Shown: positions 26,199 through 36,278 of the stretch, piece by piece
How the letters are laid out: every line of letters starts with the position of its first letter
How positions within the stretch are numbered: position 1 is the stretch's first letter
Assembly: GCA_027618565.1 (NCBI GenBank)
Contig: JAQCEQ010000016.1
Coordinates: 1 to 57,367, forward strand
DNA: 57,367 nt
Source of the DNA: Planctomycetota bacterium
GTDB taxonomy: Bacteria; Planctomycetota; Phycisphaerae; Phycisphaerales; SM1A02
Direction: 5' to 3'
Program-made: the position numbers and the translations under genes
The notes under the pieces: model-generated
What the model was told of the DNA's origin: nothing
The model's input: the letters and a program-made list of their open reading frames with translations, nothing else
The model's database searches: none

Positions 26199-27403
26199 GG
26201 CGCCTTGCCCGTCGGCGTTGCGATTGCGGCGGACTCCCGCGATGCCGATGGCGACACGGGGAGTTCTCGTACACCCAGCTCCGCGCCACACTCCGGGCAA
26301 CTGGTCCCCTCGCGCAGTCCAGCCAGCGAGTACTCGCATGAAGGGCACCGCACCAACTGCAACCCGATGAAGAATCCAAGCCCACACCGCCCGCAGTGGG
26401 AGGGTCCGGGTACCACCGGCTGCCGGAGCGCGCACGACGGGCACTCGATCCGGACGCTGCTGACGTCGGCCAGCGGTTTGCGCTTCGCGGCGCCGCGCGA
26501 GAAGAGGTGCAGGATCAATGAGCCAAGCACGCCCGTGCCGGTGAGGACGCCCATCGATGCGGCCACGCTGCCCAGCCACCGATCTGTGGCCCACCCGCTC
26601 CACGCGGCGATCGTGAGGACCGACCCCAGGAATCCCATCGCCACCAGCGTGCCAAGGTGGAGGAAGACCCGCAGAGGCGGGCCAGTCAGCAGACCGGAAG
26701 CCCGGTGCGCGATGCACAGCGTGGCCAAGGTCGTCAGCGCAATCGCGCCCGCAATGAACTGGTCGTCGTGCGCCGACGAACCGCGTCCGGGCAGAACAGC
26801 GAACCACCACAGCGCCCCAATGATGATGAGTGCCACGCCCAGGAGCCGCTCAACTCGGCCAGCGGTTGGTTCCTGCCCGTGTGGGAAGCGAAGCATCGCA
26901 CCGCACGCCAGGAGCCCTGCGCACGCTAGGACCCACCCGCGCTCACCGTCATCGGTCTTCCAGCCCCAAGCGATCGCATCCCACCAGAGAATCGCCGCGG
27001 TAGCGCCGGCCACCAGGGCCAAGCTCGCCGGACGCTGCCTTGCCGTGGCCGCCAGCCCAAGTCCCGGGAGCGCCATCGCCAGCCACGCGATGAGGAGTAG
27101 TGCCGTGACAAAGACTTCATTCTCGTAGCGACTGGGGATCGCGTTCCAGATTCCGAGGATCGCCACCATCGTGTCCACGACGATGACGGAGGCCCACGCC
27201 GTGGCGACGGGAGGCAGCGATCGAGGATCTCCAAGCCTGCCGATGGGCGTGAGCAGCGCGCTGGCTACCGCCAGCACAGCCGCCGTTCCGGTCAGTTGCC
27301 AACCCCAGTTCGCGCCGCCGGCAAAGATCGCGATCACGGCACAGGCGGCCGTGGCAGCCAGCGAGTAAAGCAGCGTCCGCACGAAGATCGCGCGCATGTT
27401 CAT
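26195..27403 (-). CDS. Multi-pass membrane protein with C-terminal zinc ribbons
   Basis: This 402-aa protein has roughly eight to nine hydrophobic helices from residue 10 to about 300. A cysteine-rich tail follows with pairs IECPSC..RQ, HCGRCG, VRCPSCEYSL and TSCPECGAEL, which looks like two zinc ribbons facing the cytoplasm. I do not recognise a named family. Zinc-ribbon-tailed membrane proteins of this style are frequent in planctomycetes and are mostly uncharacterised. It is translationally coupled to the SerB-like gene downstream, which may simply reflect dense packing. Confidence 0.65.
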   Translation of the reverse strand: MNMRAIFVRTLLYSLAATAACAVIAIFAGGANWGWQLTGTAAVLAVASALLTPIGRLGDPRSLPPVATAWASVIVVDTMVAILGIWNAIPSRYENEVFVTALLLIAWLAMALPGLGLAATARQRPASLALVAGATAAILWWDAIAWGWKTDDGERGWVLACAGLLACGAMLRFPHGQEPTAGRVERLLGVALIIIGALWWFAVLPGRGSSAHDDQFIAGAIALTTLATLCIAHRASGLLTGPPLRVFLHLGTLVAMGFLGSVLTIAAWSGWATDRWLGSVAASMGVLTGTGVLGSLILHLFSRGAAKRKPLADVSSVRIECPSCALRQPVVPGPSHCGRCGLGFFIGLQLVRCPSCEYSLAGLREGTSCPECGAELGVRELPVSPSASRESAAIATPTGKAP

Positions 27404-27426
27404 GGAGCCAGACTACCCCGATCACA

Positions 27427-27499
27427 AGCCGCCAGCCGGACTTGAACCGGCAACCTTCCGCTTACAAGGCGGGAGCTCTACCAATTGAGCTATGGCGGC
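27427..27499 (-). tRNA. tRNA-Thr (anticodon TGT)
   Basis: A 73-nt cloverleaf read leftward. The acceptor stem GCCGCCA pairs with TGGCGGC, the D arm contains AATTGGTA, the anticodon loop CTTGTAA gives TGT, and the T loop is TTCAAGT. The first anticodon-stem pair appears mismatched (C-A). No CCA is encoded. It lies 10 bp downstream of mnmG on the same strand and may be processed from the mnmG transcript. Confidence 0.92.
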
Positions 27500-27508
27500 G
27501 CGTGCGGC

Positions 27509-29554
<2,046 letters not shown>

Positions 29555-29598
29555 CGCGGAATCGTAGTGGCACGGGCCGCTACTACCATGCCCGCCCC

Positions 29599-31044
29599 AT
29601 GTACAAGGACATCAAGGTTGGCCATGTGTCTCGCTCTCCCGTCGTACTCGCGATCACCACGGATCGAAGGAAACCGCCGCACGCCTACCGATCGAACAAG
29701 AACGCCATCGTGGCCATCCGCGCACCCTTGTCCACTGCCGAGGCGGGCCAGCTCAGTGGCGATCGATTCTTCCTCGTGCTTGGGTTGGGTCACTCGAAGA
29801 AGCTGACCACGCGAGTCGCGCGCCAAGCCGGCGCGCGCTTCGTCGCGGCGCTGGACAAGGCCGGACTGGACCGCGTCGTCCTGGTCTCCGACGAACTGGA
29901 CGCGAAGCTCGGCCAGGCCTTGGGCGAAGGGATGGGGCTGGCCAACTGGTCATTTGACGCGCACTCCGGGACCGCGACCCGCCTGTCCAAGGCCACGCGA
30001 TCGCTCACCATCGAGGGCGGCGACACGGTCCTCCACAAGGCGCTCGCCAAGGGGCTGCGCCTCGCCGCCAGCGTGAACATCGCCCGCGAGTTTGCCGCCA
30101 CGCCTCCCAACATCTGCCGGCCGACCTGGGTGGCGCAACTGGGGAAGAAGTTGGCCCGCAACACCACGCTCACATGCAAGGTGATCGATGCCAAGCAGGC
30201 CGCGCGCCTGGGGATGGGCGGACTCCTTGCGGTCGGGCAAGGGAGCGACTCCCCGCCGTGCCTGGTGGTGCTGGAGCATCGTCCCGCCCGCGCGCGCGGG
30301 CCGCATGTCGCGCTCGTGGGCAAGACGATCACCTACGACACCGGCGGCTACTCGCTCAAGGTGAACAACGGCATGCGCGGGATGAAGTACGACAAGTGCG
30401 GCGGCGCGGCGGTGATCGGCGCCATGCACGCCATCGCGGCGGCCAAGTTGCCCGTGCGCGTGACGGCCGTCCTGGCGTGCGCCGAGAACATGGTCTCCAA
30501 CAACGCCTACCGCCCCGACGACATCATCACGATGCACAATGGCGTGACGGTGGAAGTCACCAACACCGACGCCGAGGGCCGGCTGGTGCTGGCCGACGCG
30601 CTCTCCTGGGTCTGCAAGGTCGCGAAGCCCGACGTGGTGGTGGACGCCGCCACGCTGACTGGCGGTGTGGTCACGGCGCTGGGGTCGTTCTGCGCGGGCT
30701 ACTTTTGCGAGGACAACGACCTGCGGTCGGCGCTGGAAGCGTGCGCAAACGACACCGACGAACGCCTCTGGAGGCTCCCGTTGTGGGACGACCACCGAGA
30801 CTTCATGCGAAGCACCCACGCGGACATCCTCAACAGCAATCCCGCGCGCTCGGCGCACCCCATCCAGGGCGCTGCGTTCCTCAGTTTCTTTGTCGATTCC
30901 AAGACGCCGTGGGCGCACATCGACATCGCCGGCACCGCCAACACCGAGAGCAAGAGTGATCCCACGGGCGCGGGACCGACTGGCTACGGCGTGCGGCTCC
31001 TCAGTTCGCTGGTGGACCGACTCGCCAAGCGCGGCTCACGCTGA
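29599..31044 (+). CDS. pepA: Leucyl aminopeptidase (M17)
   Basis: This 481-aa protein has the M17 catalytic core. GKTITYDTGGYSLK supplies the metal Lys and Asp, MKYDKCGGAAV an Asp, and the hallmark NTDAEGRLVLADAL holds the Asp, Glu and Arg of the active site. Two metals bind and N-terminal residues are removed from cytoplasmic peptides. All metal ligands recalled for bovine/E. coli enzymes are present. It is divergent from mnmG with 44 bp between starts. The C-terminus ends inside a short stop-codon duplication. Confidence 0.92.
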   Translation: MYKDIKVGHVSRSPVVLAITTDRRKPPHAYRSNKNAIVAIRAPLSTAEAGQLSGDRFFLVLGLGHSKKLTTRVARQAGARFVAALDKAGLDRVVLVSDELDAKLGQALGEGMGLANWSFDAHSGTATRLSKATRSLTIEGGDTVLHKALAKGLRLAASVNIAREFAATPPNICRPTWVAQLGKKLARNTTLTCKVIDAKQAARLGMGGLLAVGQGSDSPPCLVVLEHRPARARGPHVALVGKTITYDTGGYSLKVNNGMRGMKYDKCGGAAVIGAMHAIAAAKLPVRVTAVLACAENMVSNNAYRPDDIITMHNGVTVEVTNTDAEGRLVLADALSWVCKVAKPDVVVDAATLTGGVVTALGSFCAGYFCEDNDLRSALEACANDTDERLWRLPLWDDHRDFMRSTHADILNSNPARSAHPIQGAAFLSFFVDSKTPWAHIDIAGTANTESKSDPTGAGPTGYGVRLLSSLVDRLAKRGSR

Positions 31045-31071
31045 GGGCGCGGGTCACGCTGACGGGGAGAG
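31036..31071. repeat. Short direct duplication over convergent stop codons
   Basis: TCACGCTGA occurs at 31036-31044 and 31054-31062 with 18-bp spacing. The first copy ends with the TGA of pepA; the second begins with TCA, the reverse-strand TGA of rpiB. The 9-mer contains a stop on both strands. Confidence 0.55.
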
Positions 31072-31521
31072 CGCGGGGTCGTGACCTTCCTCGATCTGCC
31101 CGATCTTGGCCACGCGTCTGGCGTGGCGCCCGCCCTCAAAGTCGGTCTTCATCCATACATCAAGGATGCGCTTGGCCAGCATCGGCCCCGTGAGGTCCGC
31201 GGACATGCACAAGACATTGGCGTCGTTGTGGGATCGACTCAGCTGCGCGCTGAGCTCGTCGCCCGCCAGTGCGGCGCGGATGCCGTGCACCTTGTTGGCG
31301 GAGATGCACATGCCGATGCCGGTGCCGCACACCAAGACGCCGCGATCGGCCTGACCGTGCGCCACCGTGTTCGACACTTGCCACGCCGTGTCCGTGTAGT
31401 CCACGGGGCGCCCCGAAGTGTCTCCAAGAACGGTCGTGGCGTGTCCCAACGACTGGAGGTGCGCCGACAGCGCCGCGATGAACTGGGTGCCGCGGTGGTC
31501 GGATCCGAGGGCGATGTTCAT
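31054..31521 (-). CDS. rpiB: Ribose-5-phosphate isomerase B
   Basis: This 155-aa RpiB/LacAB-fold protein has MNIALGSDHRG at the N-terminus, the catalytic Cys in VCGTGIGMCISANKVHGIRAAL near residue 65 and SRSHNDANVL around residue 98. It interconverts ribose-5-phosphate and ribulose-5-phosphate in the pentose phosphate pathway. It is translationally coupled (ATGA overlap) to the upstream low-molecular-weight phosphatase, the same pairing as ywlE-ywlF in Bacillus. Confidence 0.92.
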   Translation of the reverse strand: MNIALGSDHRGTQFIAALSAHLQSLGHATTVLGDTSGRPVDYTDTAWQVSNTVAHGQADRGVLVCGTGIGMCISANKVHGIRAALAGDELSAQLSRSHNDANVLCMSADLTGPMLAKRILDVWMKTDFEGGRHARRVAKIGQIEEGHDPALSPSA

Positions 31522-31970
31522 GGGTGAAGCATCTCCGAAAGTCGCGCCGGAAGCAACCCGGCCAATTCCTGGGCCACACGCCTGTACTCGAGCACGCCCA
31601 GCCCCACCGGGTCATCCACTTCCTCCGGTGCCAGCGCCAGTTCACACCGCCGCAGCCCCGCTCCTGCCAGTGCCTGCACGGCCTCCACATGCGCCTGCGC
31701 CATCCCCAATACCGCATCAGCGCCCAGGGCCATCGCCCGCGAGACTCGCTTGCTTCTTCCATCCAGGTGAATCCCCATCTCCGCCAGGACCTTGTGGGCG
31801 TCTGAGGCGTAGGGATTCCCGTCCACGGCCCAGGTCCCCGCACTCGCAAAGAAGATGTCGCCGGCATTGACCCCTTGAACCCGCCCGCGCTCCACCAAGT
31901 CTCGGGCGATCGCCTCAGCCATTGGCGATCGGCAGGTGTTCCCCGTGCAGACAAAGAGAATGGTGCGCAC
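31518..31970 (-). CDS. Low-molecular-weight protein phosphatase, YwlE-like
   Basis: This protein of about 150 aa has the P-loop CTGNTCRSPMAEA (CX5R, nucleophile near residue 8) and the general acid Asp in EVDDPVGL. The Thr in CTGNTC is the residue recalled to distinguish YwlE-type protein-arginine phosphatases from tyrosine-specific members, which have Ile or Leu there. Arginine phosphatase activity is therefore possible. The start is GTG at 31970, which gives the family N-terminus; the open frame upstream is unsupported. It overlaps rpiB by 4 bp. Confidence 0.85.
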   Translation of the reverse strand: MRTILFVCTGNTCRSPMAEAIARDLVERGRVQGVNAGDIFFASAGTWAVDGNPYASDAHKVLAEMGIHLDGRSKRVSRAMALGADAVLGMAQAHVEAVQALAGAGLRRCELALAPEEVDDPVGLGVLEYRRVAQELAGLLPARLSEMLHP

Positions 31971-32069
31971 GCGCAGATGGTAAGAGATGCACGCCCGCCA
32001 CATGGGCTCGCCGCTCACGCGTCCATGAGCCAGGCGGTACGCTCAACCAGCACCCTCCCGAGAACACTC

Positions 32070-32377
32070 ATGGAAATCGAGTTCCTGGACGCCGCCGAGG
32101 CTCGGGCCCGCCTGAAGCCTCTGGACATCTCCATCGCTGCCGATGAGTTGGGAGTCACGGGCATCGTGATCGGTGATGCCATCGCCTCATCCGGGACCTC
32201 ACGGCAGCGATCCTCGAGCACGGGGAGGGACCCCGCAACGGGCTGTTGATCTGTGCGACATCCGGGCTCCTGGCCATTGACATCACCCCGCCGGGGGAGG
32301 TGGCGTTCGATGTCGCCAGCGAGTTGCTGGCCATCGAGATCCGCGCACTCGCGGAGCACATGCGGGCGCCCTCATGA
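32070..32377 (+). pseudogene. Small conserved-looking protein interrupted by a one-base frameshift
   Basis: Starting at the ATG at 32070, the frame encodes MEIEFLDAAEARARLKPLDI and about 15 further residues. From about 32186 the sensible coding continues in another frame as LIRDLTAAILEHGEGPRNGL, then LLAIDITPPGEVAFD, to a TGA at 32375. The total length is one base short of 103 codons, so a single missing base near 32180-32187 explains it. No function is recognised. It may be an assembly error rather than a dead gene. Confidence 0.55.
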
Positions 32378-32398
32378 CGGCTCGGTGGGGTGACTCCG

Positions 32399-32743
32399 CT
32401 ACTGCACGAGAGTCGATCCATCCGACATCCACTCCGAACCGCACGACACACAGGTCGTCCCCGGCCGCGCCGACGTCACTCCGCGCACCAAGACCTCGGC
32501 CCCGCAGAGCGGGCATTGACCCAGCGCGAGTCGCTTGCGACTGAGCGCCCGCTCCAAGGCTTGCGCCAGCGCCGCCGCGGGAACGACCACGGCCAGCCCG
32601 AAAATCCCCAGAAAGACCAGCACCAGCGATCCAAGCGGGAACAGGAACATCAGGACGAACGCCAGGCAGAACAGGGCGACATAGGCCAAGAGCGCGACGA
32701 CGCCAAAGTTGGAATTGAAGGATCGCAGGGCGTTCAGGAACAT
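32399..32743 (-). CDS. Small membrane protein with a zinc ribbon
   Basis: This 114-aa protein starts at the ATG at 32743. Two hydrophobic helices span residues about 13-60. The tail contains GQCPLCGAEVLVRG and TTCVSCGSEW, two Cys pairs forming a likely zinc ribbon. No named family is recognised. It lies divergently from dnaN. The frame is open beyond the start, but the extra sequence is Cys- and Pro-rich and unlike coding sequence. Confidence 0.55.
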   Translation of the reverse strand: MFLNALRSFNSNFGVVALLAYVALFCLAFVLMFLFPLGSLVLVFLGIFGLAVVVPAAALAQALERALSRKRLALGQCPLCGAEVLVRGVTSARPGTTCVSCGSEWMSDGSTLVQ

Positions 32744-32886
32744 CGGCTCCGGAAGTGTAGGGCTGGATCGCGGCGGGTTACACTCCCCCTTGGGGTTCCG
32801 CCCCCGGACGACCACAATCCATGGCAAGCACGAAGCACACGAGCCGCACGAAGAGTCCGGACCAACCTCCTGAAGGACTGTCACCA

Positions 32887-34017
32887 ATGACCACCACAAC
32901 CGACGGACTCCACCTCATCTGCAATCGACCCGCGCTCGTCGAGGCGCTCGCCATGGTCAGCGCGGTCGTTCCAAGCCGCAGCCCGGCCCCGGTGCACATG
33001 TGTGTCAAGCTCGAAGCCTCCAATGGCACGCTCACGCTCAAGGCGACGGATGCGGAGATCGGGCTGGACCTGCACCTGCCCAGCGTCGAGATCAAGTCGG
33101 AGGGCGAGGCGCTCCTGCCCGCCGAGAAGTTCAGCCAGATCGTCCGCGCGATGGATGACGCCACGGTCAAGCTGGAACTGCACCGGCACGCGGCCACGCT
33201 GCAGGGTGCCCACAGCACCTTCAAGATCTTCGGGCACGATCCCGCCGAGTTCCCCGGCACGGCCGACACAACCACGGCTGTCCCGGACTTCCAGATCAAT
33301 GCCGGGCAACTGCGCCGGATGATTGTCAGGAGCTCGTTTGCGGTGGCCACGGACAACACGAGGTACGCCATCGTCGGCGTGCTCTTCGAACGCAAGGGCC
33401 GCCGCCTGCGCCTCGTGGCCACCGACGGCCGCCGGATGGCCATGGTCAAGGGCGACTGCGCCTCCCCGGCCGACGGCGATGCACACTTCATTGTTCCCGC
33501 GAAAACGATGGGTGTCCTCAACCGCCTCCTGGATGACCCCGAGACCACCGTGCGCGTCAGTCGCGACGGCAACCGAGTCGTCTTCGAGGTGGGCGACTCA
33601 GCCACGCTGGTGACCTCGCTGGTGGACGGGAATTTCCCTCCCTTTGAAGAAGTCATCCCCAAGGATCTTGATCGAAGGGCCACCTTCGACTCTTCGGAAT
33701 TGGCTGGCGCGATCAAGCGCGCCGCGCTCCTCACCAACGAGGAGAGCCGATCGATCAAGTTCTCCTTCGAGTCCACGACGCTGACCCTTCAGAGCCACGC
33801 CGCCGACATGGGCGAGGCCGAGATCATTGTGCACGCATCGGCGTTTGAGGGTGAGCCGATGGTCGTGGGCTTCATGCCCGCGTTCCTCCTCGATGTGCTG
33901 AGGATCGTCGAGAGCACGGAGATCACCCTGGAGATGAAGTCGTCCAAGAGCCCCTGCCTCATCAAGGTCGGGGCGGACTTCCTCTATGTGCTGATGCCAA
34001 CCGCGCTGGGATCGTGA
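32887..34017 (+). CDS. dnaN: DNA polymerase III beta subunit (sliding clamp)
   Basis: This protein of about 376 aa has three clamp domains. Landmarks are LPAEKFSQIVR in domain 1, SSFAVATDNTRYAIVGVLFE and LVATDGRRMAM in domain 2, VDGNFPPFEEVIPK, and FLLDVLRIVES with a terminal YVLMPTA in domain 3. The ring tethers replicative polymerase to DNA. The ATG at 32887 has a GAAGGA site and gives standard length; the ATG at 32821 would add 22 polar residues without a ribosome site. No dnaA, recF or gyrB is adjacent and no DnaA-box cluster was noticed. Confidence 0.93.
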   Translation: MTTTTDGLHLICNRPALVEALAMVSAVVPSRSPAPVHMCVKLEASNGTLTLKATDAEIGLDLHLPSVEIKSEGEALLPAEKFSQIVRAMDDATVKLELHRHAATLQGAHSTFKIFGHDPAEFPGTADTTTAVPDFQINAGQLRRMIVRSSFAVATDNTRYAIVGVLFERKGRRLRLVATDGRRMAMVKGDCASPADGDAHFIVPAKTMGVLNRLLDDPETTVRVSRDGNRVVFEVGDSATLVTSLVDGNFPPFEEVIPKDLDRRATFDSSELAGAIKRAALLTNEESRSIKFSFESTTLTLQSHAADMGEAEIIVHASAFEGEPMVVGFMPAFLLDVLRIVESTEITLEMKSSKSPCLIKVGADFLYVLMPTALGS

Positions 34018-34056
34018 TCGATCCAGCTCCTGTGCACCGCCCCGCGTCCGCGGGCG

Positions 34057-34704
34057 CTACTTCTTGTACTTGATGCCGCAGCCGTAGGACTGCGTCTTGG
34101 CCGGCGAAGGCGTCTTCCCAGCCTTGATGGCGGTCACCGCGCTCACGACATAGTTGACATTCGCGTCGCCTTCCTTCTCGTTGTCAAAGGCGCCCGCATA
34201 GGCAAGCGTCCCTTTGGCATCGATCACGAAGCAGTGCGGCGTGGTCTTGGCGCCGAAGAGGTGCCCCGCGGTCCCCTCGCCATCGATGAGCGCCGTGCCG
34301 TTGATCTTGTGCTTCTCCAGGTACTTCGCGCTCTTCTCGGGCCTGTCGGCATCCTTGGCGGTGCTGTTGATGAAAAGGAAGACCACGTCCGCGTCGACCT
34401 TCTTCGAGTCCGCCACCATCTTGGCCACCAGCCCGTCCTCCATGACCCCACGGCACACCGGGCAACCCTCGTTCATCCACTCAAGCACGACGATCTTGCC
34501 CTTGTAGTCCGCGAGCGAATGCTCCTTGCCCGACGCGTCCTTGAGCGTGAATGCGGGGGCGGTCTCGCCGACCTTGGCGCCCGACGACCGCGTGGGACCG
34601 CCCTGCTGGCTCTGCGCGGCAGCCGGCACAGGGAGGACAGAGAACGAGAGAACCGCGGCAAAGACGGCGGTCGCGACGGGGAGGATGAGCGAGGATGGCT
34701 TCAT
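34057..34704 (-). CDS. Exported thioredoxin-fold redoxin
   Basis: This 215-aa protein has a signal peptide (hydrophobic core near residues 5-25, cleavage around AAA-QS). An AhpC/TSA-redoxin fold follows: KVGETAPAFTLKDASG, then the active site NEGCPVCRG (CxxC). A further Cys is in TTPHCFVIDAKG. It resembles the peroxiredoxin-like subfamily whose motif follows LEW.N..CP. It probably acts in the periplasm as a thiol-disulfide reductase or peroxidase. It is coupled by a 4-bp overlap to the DsbD-alpha-like gene, an apparent electron-transfer partner. Confidence 0.85.
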   Translation of the reverse strand: MKPSSLILPVATAVFAAVLSFSVLPVPAAAQSQQGGPTRSSGAKVGETAPAFTLKDASGKEHSLADYKGKIVVLEWMNEGCPVCRGVMEDGLVAKMVADSKKVDADVVFLFINSTAKDADRPEKSAKYLEKHKINGTALIDGEGTAGHLFGAKTTPHCFVIDAKGTLAYAGAFDNEKEGDANVNYVVSAVTAIKAGKTPSPAKTQSYGCGIKYKK

Positions 34705-35687
34705 GGCGTGGGCTCCTGGGGTGGTGCGGCCAGATCGACTGGCCTGGACGGGGTCACCGGGACTCCAATCGAAGGATTGGTCCGCAGCGCCGACATCGGG
34801 ACATTGAAATCTACCGCAAGCGCTCGATTCCCCGCCCGGAGGACCACGCCGTGGATCCGGAGGCCGCTCGCGGCAGGGTCTGGACGCTGGCCAGCGTCGA
34901 TCTCGATGTCGGCGGGGCGAATCGTGGCAGAAACCTTGAACGACGCGCCCCCATCGCTCGTCGTGGCGCCAAAGGGCCCGGTGGAGCTGGGCGCCACGGC
35001 GGATGGCAGATCCAGCAGGAGTAGCCCCTGCGCGTCGACCCCCGGGACCGTGAACTCCATCACGCCCTCGAATGGCCCGCCGGTGCCATCGCTCCCCATC
35101 AGGCGCAGCGTCGATCCGCTCGGCATCGGCGCAGGGAATCGCGCCTCGACGGCCGCGTCCATCGGCTGCGCCTTCCCGACGTCCATGGCCTTGATCTCCA
35201 GCGCCGACCCGCGTTCGCACTTCTCCTGGCACACCAGCCACGAGGCGTCCACGGTCACCAGTGGAGGCAGGGTCGGTGGGGACTCGATCCCGGTCACCGC
35301 TGGCTCGACCGAGACGAGCAGCGAACAGGTGCCATCAAACCCGAAGGCGGTCGCCGCTCCCTCCCGAATCACCTTCGGCGTGCCAAATCGGGTGGCTCCC
35401 TGCTTCCATGTGGGAGGGAGGGTGAGCTGGACGCGTGGCGGCTGTCCCACCTCGCCCGGATTGCTCCACGAGAGATGCCAGCCCGGCTGGGGAGTGAGCT
35501 CGATGAGCACGGCGGGACCGTCAGCATCGCGCCAGGTGCGGTCAACCCGCATGGTGACGCGGCCGCCGGCGCCTGATTCTGCCGCCGTTCGCGGAGCCCC
35601 CGACGCAAAGAGCGGGCGGGCGGCGGCCGTCGCCACCGCGGTTCCGATCGCAACCCTCAGGGCACTTCCAAACAGAGCAAGCCTCAC
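34701..35687 (-). CDS. DsbD N-terminal-domain-like exported protein
   Basis: This 328-aa protein has an N-terminal signal sequence and an immunoglobulin-like DsbD-alpha/ScsB-type domain. Residues about 45-150 contain PQPGWHLSWSNPGEVGQPP. The WLVCQEKCERG motif matches the VCxxxC of this domain. It lacks the transmembrane and thioredoxin parts of full DsbD, so it would need another membrane electron source or act as an independent thiol carrier. Its stop overlaps the start of the redoxin gene by 4 bp, so the two are a periplasmic redox pair. Confidence 0.75.
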   Translation of the reverse strand: MRLALFGSALRVAIGTAVATAAARPLFASGAPRTAAESGAGGRVTMRVDRTWRDADGPAVLIELTPQPGWHLSWSNPGEVGQPPRVQLTLPPTWKQGATRFGTPKVIREGAATAFGFDGTCSLLVSVEPAVTGIESPPTLPPLVTVDASWLVCQEKCERGSALEIKAMDVGKAQPMDAAVEARFPAPMPSGSTLRLMGSDGTGGPFEGVMEFTVPGVDAQGLLLLDLPSAVAPSSTGPFGATTSDGGASFKVSATIRPADIEIDAGQRPDPAASGLRIHGVVLRAGNRALAVDFNVPMSALRTNPSIGVPVTPSRPVDLAAPPQEPTP

Positions 35688-35710
35688 GGCGATACTCTAG
35701 CCCCACTGCC

Positions 35711-36172
35711 ATGAGACACCGAGTCGCCATTCTCGTCGTGAGCTGGGCCTGCTTCGCCACCGCGATTGTCGCTGTTCCAGGCTGCGGGAACAACATCAGC
35801 GACAAGAACCTGAAGTACATCCCGTTGATCGAGGTGGACCAGCTGCTCCACCCGCGGGGGTCGCTCTTCCATGCCGCGGTGCCCGGCGTGTGGGTCGATC
35901 CCCGGCTGACCAAGTCCTACGTGGAGGGGCACATCCCAGGTGCGATCAGCATCCCGTTCCCGGAGATGCTGACCGTCGCCGATCAGGAACTGGGCGGCGG
36001 CAAGTACGGCGCGATCATCATCTACGACACCAACTACGACGACATCCTTGGCAAGTCCGGCGCCAAGCGACTCATGGAGATGGGTTTCAAGGAGGTGTAC
36101 AACCTCCAAGGCGGCCTGGAGGCGTGGAAGCAGGCGGGCCATCCGCTGGTGACTGGCCCGAACCCGAACTAA
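35711..36172 (+). CDS. Rhodanese-like lipoprotein lacking the catalytic cysteine
   Basis: This 153-aa protein has a signal peptide with lipobox VPGC near residue 25. The rhodanese-type domain is marked by VDPRLTKSYVEGHIPGAISIP and FKEVYNLQGGLEAWKQAGHP. Where active rhodaneses have a Cys after the central strand, this one reads IIIYDTNYDD, so sulfur transfer is not expected. A binding or scaffold function at the membrane is likelier. It is divergent from the redox pair (23 bp) and converges on atpG. Confidence 0.8.
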   Translation: MRHRVAILVVSWACFATAIVAVPGCGNNISDKNLKYIPLIEVDQLLHPRGSLFHAAVPGVWVDPRLTKSYVEGHIPGAISIPFPEMLTVADQELGGGKYGAIIIYDTNYDDILGKSGAKRLMEMGFKEVYNLQGGLEAWKQAGHPLVTGPNPN

Positions 36173-36200
36173 GTACACGCTCGACTGCGCGGGCTGGGGA

Positions 36201-36278
36201 GTCCGCGCTCTACTCCAGCGCGGCGGGTCCGCGCTCTACTCCAGCGCGGCGGGTCCGCGCTCTACTCCAGCGCGGCGG
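36201..36278. repeat. Three perfect 26-bp tandem repeats forming hairpins at the atpG end
   Basis: The unit GTCCGCGCTCTACTCCAGCG plus CGGCGG is repeated without error at 36201, 36227 and 36253. Each unit contains CCGCGCT and AGCGCGG around a 7-nt loop, a perfect 7-bp stem. The third copy holds the last codons and TAG of atpG (Ala-Ala-Leu-Glu-stop), so the other two are duplicates of that gene end. It lies in the convergent rhodanese/atpG gap and may act as a transcription barrier. Confidence 0.85.

Noticed and set aside
32744-32886. Replication origin near dnaN
   Set aside because: No DnaA-box cluster, AT-rich unwinding region or dnaA/gyrB/recF neighbour was seen.
36201-36278. CRISPR-like array
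   Set aside because: Repeats are contiguous without spacers and derive from the atpG end; no cas genes are present.
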